64,000 bases of DNA from Paragorgia papillata. Taxonomy: Eukaryota; Cnidaria; Anthozoa; Scleralcyonacea; Coralliidae. The translations under genes were made by a program, and so were the position numbers. Positions 57,135-64,000 of this stretch are shown one piece after another (positions within the stretch are counted from its first letter, which is position 1; each line of letters begins with the position of its first letter). Below the pieces are notes generated by a model. The model did no database searches and was not told where the DNA came from. It was given only the letters and a program-made list of their open reading frames with translations. The stretch is taken from NCBI GenBank assembly GCA_035771165.1, contig JAWNZC010000473.1, forward strand, positions 1,557,001 to 1,621,000. Reading direction: 5' to 3'.

Positions 57135-57548
57135 CCCAAGCAGGTAGAAAACATTTATACGTACAGCCACTGACTAACTTTATGAGGTACGAAGGGCTCC
57201 AAAATACAATAAAATCCCTCCAAATTCAATATATTTTGGTGTACTTTTGTACTTGTCAAGTTATAAAATATTGTGTTCACTTCATTAAAAGATTATACAT
57301 TCAAGAAATCTTTGCCACATTGTTTAATTGATTTAAATTAATATTATTCTAAGTTCTTTTGGTTTATTTTAGGTTCTAAGTTCTTTTAAGATGTCTGATA
57401 TTCCTATTCCAGGTGTAGAATTTGTCTAATTTATGCACCCACAATGCATTGCACTGACTGTCCCTCATTTCTGGCCATGATCAACCAGGATTCATTATAT
57501 CTGTATTACACAAATGCACTTACTTTTGGCATGTGAGACAGAATCACC

Positions 57549-57637
57549 TTAACCCTTTCCCCACTAGAGTTCTTCCCTCATCTGGTGTTATAGGCAGAGT
57601 AAAATTTAAAAGGCCACCACAGTAGGGAAAGGGTTAA
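57549..57637. repeat. Small palindromic repeat, copy 1
   Basis: TTAACCCTTTCCCCACT...AGTAGGGAAAGGGTTAA, about 89 bp, containing TCATCTGGTGTTA. Confidence 0.85.
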
Positions 57638-57649
57638 TGAGATTAGTTT

Positions 57650-57747
57650 TTAACCCTTTCCCTACTGTTCTTCCTTTGATGGGTAAACTCATCTGGTGTT
57701 AGCCAGAGTAATATACTAAGAGGCCACCATGGTGGGAAAAGGGTTAA
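57650..57747. repeat. Small palindromic repeat, copy 2
   Basis: Same ends and interior as copy 1 (TCATCTGGTGTTA, GGCCACCA). Its right TTAA overlaps the stop codon of the zinc-finger gene. Confidence 0.85.
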
Positions 57748-59006
57748 TGAAGTTCAGTCATGTGCTTTACCAATGCACTAGCTAAGTCAAATGTGACATC
57801 ACATTTCAAGCATATGTACTGCATCCCATTCGGTTCTGTGGTTTCAAGTTCATGGGTCAACAAATGTCTATCAAATGCTTTACAATCAAAATTCACCTTA
57901 CAGTAATTACACTTGAAACTTTTTCCTGAGTTATGTGTCTTTTGATGATTTACAAAACTAGAATGATGGGAAAATGCTTTCTCACAGATATCACAAGTGT
58001 AAGGTTTCTCTCCAGTATGTGTTCTTTTATGATATTGTAAGCTACTTGAATGGGAAAATGTCTTGTCACAGACATCACATTTGAATGGTTTCTCTCCAGT
58101 ATGTGTTCTTTTATGATATTGTAAGCCACTTGACCAGGAAAATGTCTTGTCACAGACATCACATTTGAAAGGCTTCTCTCCAGTATGTGTTCTTTTATGA
58201 GATGTTAAGCCACTTGACTGGGAAAATGTCTTCTTACAGACATCACATTTGAATGGTTTCTCTCCAGTATGTGTTCTTTTATGAGATATTAAGCCACTTG
58301 ACTGGAAAAATGTCTTCTTACAGACATCACATTTGAATGGTTTCTCTCCAGTATGTGTTCTTTTATGATTTATTAAAGTAGTTGAACAGGAAAATGTCTT
58401 CTTACAGTTACATACATCACATTTGAATGGTTTGTCTCCACTATGTGTTCTTTTATGACATTGCAGGGTACCTAAACGAGCAAACGTTTTGTTGCAGAAA
58501 TCACATTTGAAAGGTTTCTCTCCAGTATGTTTTCTTTTATGATATAGTAAGTGAATTGACTGAGAAAATGTCTTGTCACAGACATCACATTTGAAAGGTT
58601 TCTCTCCAGTATGTGTTCTTTTATGATTTATTAAAGTAGTTGAATAGGAAAATGTCTTCTTACATACATCACATTTGAATGGTTTCTCTCCAGTATGTGT
58701 TCTTTTATGATTTAGTAAAGTACTTGAATAAGAAAATGTCTTCTTACAGACATCACATTTGAATGGTTTCTCTCCAGTATGTAATACCATATGACGTATT
58801 AAATTTGATAAACTGCCAAATGTCTTGGTGCAGGCTGGACACCCATGAGACTTTTTTCCATTCATGCTAGAACTCCTTTTCGTCAATTCAGAATTATTAC
58901 TCATTGTAGATCCTTCACGTTTCAGACAGCTCTTCGTCTTACCAATTTTCCACACACCACCTTTTGATTTCCAACAAAATATGTCAAATATAAATCCGAA
59001 ATTCAC
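57744..59006 (-). CDS. C2H2 zinc-finger protein, 13 fingers
   Basis: An uninterrupted 420-codon frame encodes a nuclear, probably DNA-binding protein. A short N-terminal region (the first ATG is at 59,006; the ATG of MSNNSELTKRSSS about 34 codons later is an equally good start) leads to thirteen C2H2 fingers from about residue 56 to the end. Fingers 2-10 are near-identical FKCDVC.KTF......H.RTH units joined by HTGEKP linkers. Finger 6 has two extra residues after its second cysteine (CDVCNCKKTF), from a 6-bp TGTAAC-type duplication. Fingers 11-13 are more diverged and lack the standard linker, and the protein ends on the last zinc-binding histidine. No KRAB or other effector domain is seen. 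The array likely grew by tandem duplication. An upstream exon remains possible. Confidence 0.92.
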   Translation of the reverse strand: MNFGFIFDIFCWKSKGGVWKIGKTKSCLKREGSTMSNNSELTKRSSSMNGKKSHGCPACTKTFGSLSNLIRHMVLHTGEKPFKCDVCKKTFSYSSTLLNHKRTHTGEKPFKCDVCKKTFSYSTTLINHKRTHTGEKPFKCDVCDKTFSQSIHLLYHKRKHTGEKPFKCDFCNKTFARLGTLQCHKRTHSGDKPFKCDVCNCKKTFSCSTTLINHKRTHTGEKPFKCDVCKKTFFQSSGLISHKRTHTGEKPFKCDVCKKTFSQSSGLTSHKRTHTGEKPFKCDVCDKTFSWSSGLQYHKRTHTGEKPFKCDVCDKTFSHSSSLQYHKRTHTGEKPYTCDICEKAFSHHSSFVNHQKTHNSGKSFKCNYCKVNFDCKAFDRHLLTHELETTEPNGMQYICLKCDVTFDLASALVKHMTELH

Positions 59007-59273
59007 AACAGCTTAAAACACAAAAGCCAAATGCGCATATTAATATTAAACTCATAAAGACAAAATACTGAGCCTGCGTTTCAACTTACCTGCGCGGGAA
59101 ACAAAGAAAATGACCTTACTACTTCATTTAAGGTCTACGTAAGAGTTTGGATTTAAAAGTCCGAACTTAAAATTAGCGTAAATACCAGCCTAGTCCCAGG
59201 CTCTCTATCTTCGCTGTTTTAATATTTGCACGCTAGCATGGGCGCCTATGTCCGAGCGCTGCGACAGAGAGCC

Positions 59274-59458
59274 TAGCCTGGTAACCACTAAAGACTTTTG
59301 CTTTCCTATTGATTGAAATTTCGCGCGTTTTTAGTGGCTATGAGTAAAACTGCAATCGTCATAAGTGGATATAGCCCTGATGACGCGAGAATGAGGTATT
59401 GAGGATAGTGGTTACCTGGCCCATATTTCTTTTGAAATTGGGCCATGGTACCAGGCTA
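59274..59458. mobile_element. 185-bp MITE, 9-bp duplication (family 1, copy B)
   Basis: The ends are TAGCCTGGTA and TACCAGGCTA. CAGAGAGCC flanks both sides exactly (59,265-59,273; 59,459-59,467). The interior matches 20,295-20,503 closely (CGCGCGTTTTTAGTGGCTAT), but about 30 bases near the left end are missing. Confidence 0.9.
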
Positions 59459-59555
59459 CAGAGAGCCTAGCAGATTTCGGTAAAATGGTCCCTGATTTTC
59501 AAAAAGTGGGCCCTTGTCACCAGGCCCCATCCCGCTGGTAAAAGAATAGAATATA

Positions 59556-60459
59556 CAACCTCGTGCCCAGGGCCATTTGTGGGGTCTAGGCCAAGATGGC
59601 GGCCAAAAACAAAATGGCGGGAACAAATGGCCCTGGCACAGGCTGCAAAAAATGAGTCATATTTTGACTCATTTTTGACTCGGACCCAGGCTTCACTAAG
59701 TTTATCGCGCCTAGTCAGGCTCAATTTTTTCTGAATATTTAGTTCAGCTTGACTGACCCAAACTGAAAACAATCAAAACATTCATTTCCAAATACATTGT
59801 CGAATTATTAAAATAATACACTTTTAATAAATATCTGTAAATGCTTATTATTTATCATTTGCTTCACCGTTGTACCAAATTCGCAAGAAACTGGATTGCC
59901 GTTGTCTGGCCTTGTTTTCGTGAGTTTTCGGTGGATTCAATTCAGCGTTTTGAAAAACATTTAGGCTTCGTTTAGTCGAGAATTCTTGTTTGAAAAAAGC
60001 CTGCTTCTCAATGGCCAAACACGTAAATTCTGCCCTGTGGTGTACTTTCCTTTCGCAGCCAAAATACAGTTTTTGACTTTCTTCATGCACCAAGTCTTTC
60101 GTTCGCCGATTTAGAAAACACACTGAATTGCCATTCCATGGACTTCGTTGTATGGCAGCCAGGGCACAGAGACAGCACGATCCATCATTAGATATTCTGC
60201 CGACGTTTTTACGGGTGTTTCGCCAGCTTTCCTCGCATTTTCATTTCAGCCGGCAATTCTGGTATAATTTGAGCCCAAAAACAAATGCCCGCGAGTTAGC
60301 CTGCCACCCGCCTTGTTTCCACCAATCAGAATTAATACCTAAAACATCCAAGGTTATCTTGACCAATGAGATGTGATGATAGCTCAGCCTGTGCCAGGGC
60401 CATTTGTTCTTGGCCGCCATCTTGGCCAGCCCCCACAAATGGCCCTGGGGACGAGGTTG
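59556..60459. mobile_element. 0.9-kb TIR element, perfect 9-bp duplication
   Basis: The ends CAACCTCGTGCCCAGGGCCA and its near complement continue TTTGTGGGG and GGCCAAGATGGCGGCC inward. TAGAATATA flanks both sides exactly (59,547-59,555; 60,460-60,468). It belongs to the same family as 24,514-25,220, and no transposase is present. Confidence 0.9.
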
Positions 60460-60589
60460 TAGAATATATTATTTTCACAACGGCTACAAAACCAGGTGAG
60501 TAATTTTGATTTGTTTTATTACTTGTTCCAACACAAGAAGAATTTGCTTGACCTCGATATGTGATTAAATTGATATTTATACCACTTGA

Positions 60590-60790
60590 CCTGTATTTAA
60601 CAAATATATGACATTTTTCCGTGCGTGTGTACTGTAATAACGCACAGATGACGTCACAGCGTGTAAAGAACAAAAAAGTACGCCACGAGACGAAGTCGAG
60701 TGGTGTGAATGTTGTTCTTTACACGCTGTAACGTCTTCTGTGCGTTATTGCAGTACACATGCACGGAAAAATGTCATCTATTTGTTTTAT
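60590..60790. repeat. 190-bp palindrome
   Basis: ACAAATATATGACATTTTTC, CGTGC..GTGTACTG.AATAACGC and ACAGCGTGTAAAGAAC are mirrored around a CACGAGACGAAGTCGAGTGG centre. Non-coding. Confidence 0.85.
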
Positions 60791-61519
60791 ATACATCAAA
60801 TTTTATTACTTTAATAAGAAATGTTTGATATTTTTGAATCGTCGAACCGGCAGGGTTTTTGAAAAGGAGGTAAAATTTAAATTCATGTTTAATACGTCAT
60901 AAGTGATCTATACAAATAAAGCAATCTGATTGGGCAACAGAAGAAATAAGGCTGTCCTGATTGGTTAATTTTTCAGTTTCCGGTTGCGTCACGTATAATT
61001 TATGCAAATCATGATCATGACAAATTGAAAGTTTATTCAAGTGAAAGTGTCTTCGTCGACTTCGTCGGCATTTCTAGCCAAAATATTTATCGTTGAACAA
61101 ACAGATTAGTTCTTCTGGACGGGATCTTGCTGTCCCATGTATATTTGGACGCTTAATTCTTAGGCTGCGCAGATTCAGCTGGGAAAGCATTTATCGTTGG
61201 AGAAGGCCGAGAAGCACGTTCTGTGTTTGGAAATCTTGCATGAAATGAATGAAGCATGAAATGAATGAAGCATGTTCTGTGTTTGGAAATCGTGTTGACA
61301 ATGGCTGATATCTCCTGGATTTGTATGGCTGAACAGTATTTCCATGAAGAGGAATGGAAATTGTATCAGAAAATTTCTGAAGCTGTGGAGTAGATAGCGT
61401 TGTGCGCCGGAGACGAAGGTATTATTAAAATGACTGTATTTATGTCGATAATTTTACTAATATGTCTGTGTCGTCGGACAACGACTTGATGGCCGTGTCT
61501 CTCATCACTGAGTGATAAG
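60791..61519. other. No gene seen
   Basis: AATGAATGAAGCATG is repeated at 61,237-61,270. No supported gene. Confidence 0.4.
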
Positions 61520-61734
61520 TGTGTAACAAGTTATGTGTAAGTTCAGTTATTCACTATTAAGACAAAGGACAATAGACAAAGAACAATGTAAGTGGAGTTT
61601 CCGGACAAAGCCCAAGAGACTAATTGACCTGCTGTTAGATCAGGCAGTGTGTATGTGACCATAGAGAGCGAAGGTTGCATGTAAATAAGTTTGTAAATAA
61701 AAGGAGTGTTCTCCAAAGCTCGGCACGTTACACA
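61520..61734 (+). repeat. 5' LTR of a second Ty3-type element
   Basis: The LTR starts TGTGTAAC and ends GTTACACA, a perfect 8-bp inverted terminus, 215 bp long. An AATAAA lies near its 3' end (about 61,696). A primer site and gag follow directly. No 3' LTR is in the window. Confidence 0.85.
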
Positions 61735-61750
61735 TTGGTGGCAGCGGTGA
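61735..61750 (+). other. Primer-binding site
   Basis: TTGGTGGCAGCGGTG follows the LTR end at once, as expected for a tRNA primer site. The matching tRNA cannot be named by eye. Confidence 0.6.
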
Positions 61751-61757
61751 AAGAAAT

Positions 61758-62615
61758 ATGGCAAGTGCAATTCTTCCTACAAAGTTCGAAGGCGACGACG
61801 TGATTGCTTGGCTTCGGGAATTCGACTCGTGTGCCCTGGCGAATGGATGGAAAGACGAGGAGAAAATAAAGAAACTTCCAGCCTTCCTCCGTGGACGCGC
61901 CGCCAGTCACTTTCACGCGATCCCTGATGACGAGAGGTCTACCTACACCGACGCTGCCAAAAAATTAAAAGAAGCTTTATGTCCACTTGTGGAACGCGAA
62001 ATTTTTTTTGCGCAATTAGACGCCCATATGCTGCGCCATGGCGAAGACCCCGCTGTTTACAAATGGGAGCTCGAACAACTGCTCGACAAAGCCCAACCTA
62101 CACTTGGTGCCAACGCCAAAACTGCCCTTGTTGCGCGACAATTCATGCGTGGTCTTCCAAGTGGCATCAAGGGAAAGTTGATCGAACACAACCCGACTGC
62201 ATCTCTGCCCGACATGTTGAGTTTCGTACAACGTTTTCGCGCAGTCGAAGGCTACACCTCCCACGCCACAAGCGCAAGTACAGCTACAACCTCCACGACC
62301 AATTCAGAAATCGACAAGCTTGTTGGCCTAATGACCGATTTCGCCTCCCGACAGGCACGGTTAGAAGACCAAATGCGAGAATCCCACAGGCTCTACGCTG
62401 CAGCTAGTCAGTCCAAGACCAGACAAGCCTTTCTCTTGCTACACATGTGGTAAACCTGGTCACATCGCCCGTGATTGTCGTAGTGATAGCCGCCAACGTA
62501 ACTTTTTGGACCGAACTACTGTGCGTTGTTACGAATGCCAAGGGTTTGGACATTTCGCTCGCGACTGCGCCAATTCTTTAAACTACCAAGGGGCGTCCCG
62601 AGAAGCAGGCCGGTA
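61758..62615 (+). pseudogene. gag: Ty3-type gag with two zinc knuckles
   Basis: The ATG at 61,758 (MASAILPTKFEGDDV) lies 24 bases after the LTR. The capsid-like region includes WLREFDSCALANGW, FLRGRAASHFHAIPDDE and FMRGLPSGIKGKL. The frame shifts near 62,420, after which two CCHC knuckles follow: CYTCGKPGHIARDC (about 62,439-62,480) and CYECQGFGHFARDC (about 62,529-62,570). It ends at TAG near 62,615. The product would form the retrotransposon particle and bind its RNA. A single frameshift separates capsid and nucleocapsid; some elements use programmed shifts, so this copy may not be dead at this point. Confidence 0.85.
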
Positions 62616-62636
62616 GAACACCCCGAAGCAAGTAAG

Positions 62637-63142
62637 ACCTGTAGTAACAAATTTACTAGTAGTGTTTGTGATGACAGTTTACCTGTGCATCCGTTTGTAG
62701 AATGTTATATTGACGGTGTACGAGTTAGTGCACTTTTAGATACAGGGTCAATGAAATCGTTTATTAATGATAAGATTCACGCTATTATTGATTTTGAATG
62801 CCTTCGACTAGATAAGTCACAATCAGAACGGTGTACTTCGATTACGGGTGGGGACTTAAATATTGATCTTAGGGGAAGTTTCAGGAAGTGTAAAATTTGC
62901 CCACCAGCGACATAGCTATAATGGCAGTTTTCTTGTAAGTAATAATATACGCTACGACGGGATGGGACTTTATTACGCAACATCATTTAAGTGTGCGAGG
63001 GCATTTGCGGGATGGTCGAAGTAGTTATCAGTTAGTTGGGATCCACGGGAAAACCCCGATACAGGCGGAGCATCCAGCAGTGAGGGTACAATCGAATGGC
63101 GTTGTGACTTCTCATGTAAATCCACCAAAAACTCCCCAAAAA
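62637..63142 (+). pseudogene. pol: Ty3-type protease and following linker, truncated
   Basis: The retropepsin active site is VSALLDTGSMKSFIN (about 62,724-62,768), preceded by VHPFVECYIDG. The frame is lost near 62,890, and coding is then seen in another frame (HHLSVRGHLRDGRSSYQLVG, then SNGVVTSHVNPPKTP) to about 63,140. There the sequence switches to an unrelated hAT-type end. Reverse transcriptase and integrase are absent. Confidence 0.8.
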
Positions 63143-63300
63143 GCAGTGGCGTGCGGTGACCAAAATTGATAGCCAAGCGAACCCCTCTAGGGGGGTCTGG
63201 GGGCATGCTCTCCCAGAAAATTTTTGAATTTGAAAACCCCAGGAGGGCATTTCCAGTGACTTCCGAAAGAATTTTTCCAAAAATAATAATCTGTAAGGCC
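63143..63300. mobile_element. hAT-type end replacing the gypsy pol
   Basis: CAGTGGCGTGCGGTGACC begins exactly where pol homology stops. It is followed by AACCCCTCTAGGGGGGTCTG and GGGGCATGC, features shared with the hAT end at 11,670-11,765. No right-hand partner is found before the Penelope-like element. Confidence 0.5.
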
Positions 63301-63393
63301 TGGCTATAGGCTGGTATTTTTGAAAATACACAGTTATTTCACTGCATTCACGAATCAAAAATTACAGAACAGCTATATTTGGGTCATGTAAGA

Positions 63394-64000
63394 AATTGAG
63401 TGTTTTAGTATAGACTAGGTTATGTCGAAACTTTGGTTTTTTTCTTTTAGATTCCAAATGTATTTCGAAAGTTCCGTCTCATTTGAATACTTTTTATTCT
63501 GGAAAGATTTAGTATGGTTACGATATCGCTCTTTAAATGTACTTGCTGTCATGCCAATGTATTGCTTAGTGATGTTCGTGTTGCTTATGGAAATAGATGC
63601 CTTGTATACTGTGTTGTTTGTCATGCATTGCCCACGTAGGGGGCAATTGTCCTTAATCCTGCAATTGCAACTGCTTGTAACTATGCTTCGTGGCTTGCTT
63701 TTCCTGATTGTGCGTGAATTATGTTTCGTGATAATAGACTTGACGTTGTTCATGCAACTATAGCTAATCTTGACTGTGTTTCTGTTAAAAAGTTTGTGAA
63801 GCTTGTGTCCTGGTGGAAAGTGCTTGTCAATAAGGCTAAGAAAGTTGCGTCCTATGTTTGTTTTGACATTTTTGTTAAATGGAGGGTTAAACCAGATGAT
63901 ATTGCGATGTCTATTTCTGCGTGTTTGCTGTGGTGCTTCTTGTGTGTAGTTTAGCTCATGGTTGAAATTGCTGCGCCTTAATGCATTTGGGTAAATTGGT
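63394..64000 (-). pseudogene. Penelope-like element: RT tail and GIY-YIG endonuclease
   Basis: Entering from the right edge on the minus strand, the frame reads ALRRSNFNHELNYTQEAPQ, RNIIWFNPPFNKNVKTNIG and NFLSLIDKHFPPGHKLHKLF, then KISYSCMNNVKSIITKH, the linker after the reverse transcriptase. A cysteine cluster, CNCRIKDNCPLRGQC, leads to the GIY-YIG-type endonuclease (VYKASISISN, QYIGMTASTFKERYRNH, ELSKYIWNLKEK). The frame ends at TAG (63,415), where related proteins have a tryptophan, and homology fades within about 20 codons. Such proteins nick target DNA and prime reverse transcription. The 5' part lies outside the window. Confidence 0.9.

Overview
The window looks like an intron-rich, transposon-dense animal genome, most likely an anthozoan cnidarian. 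This is inferred from a spliced secreted PAN/apple plus fibrinogen-domain gene, a C2H2 zinc-finger gene, Penelope-like, Ty3-type, hAT and RecQ-bearing elements, and many small inverted-repeat elements. No species is claimed. Only two host protein genes are supportable, both on the minus strand; almost everything else is mobile DNA or tandem repeats.

1-13,127 is a nest. A decayed Ty3/gypsy retrotransposon (235-10,727) has its gag split by a ~7.1 kb hAT element. That hAT element carries a broken transposase, a 1.27 kb TTAA-flanked fold-back element and a 210-bp Penelope-derived insertion with hammerhead-ribozyme-like motifs on both strands. The integrase end is cut by another inverted-repeat element (10,733-13,127), which was itself hit by two hAT elements with 8-bp duplications. 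13.4-17 kb holds a 5S-derived SINE and a 2.6 kb satellite (47-bp monomer, 799-bp higher-order period). 17.6-25.2 kb holds four TIR elements, three with perfect 9-bp target duplications, plus a LINE fragment, palindromes and minisatellites.

25,935-36,671 is the fibrinogen-related gene: signal-peptide exon, PAN exon, and two fibrinogen exons with matching splice phases. The first fibrinogen exon has a frame-changing indel, so the gene is either a recent pseudogene or contains a sequence error. Its introns hold pentanucleotide microsatellites, SINEs, MITEs and a 2.3 kb TIR element.

36.7-43 kb is mainly dispersed repeats and a cluster of CGTGT hairpins. 43.0-52.7 kb contains a TTAA-flanked element, a 2-kb element with a perfect 9-bp duplication carrying a RecQ-helicase fragment, a MITE built of short repeats, and a 3.5 kb inverted-repeat element with a further 1.15 kb element at its centre. 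53-57.7 kb has an AT microsatellite, a LINE tail and a minisatellite-swollen inverted-repeat element.

57,744-59,006 is an intact single-reading-frame 13-finger C2H2 protein whose stop codon lies in the edge of a small repeat. 59.2-60.8 kb has two more elements with 9-bp duplications and a palindrome. 61,520-63,142 is the 5' part of a second Ty3-type element (LTR, primer site, gag, protease). The window ends inside a Penelope-like element read from the minus strand, which retains the reverse-transcriptase tail and GIY-YIG endonuclease.
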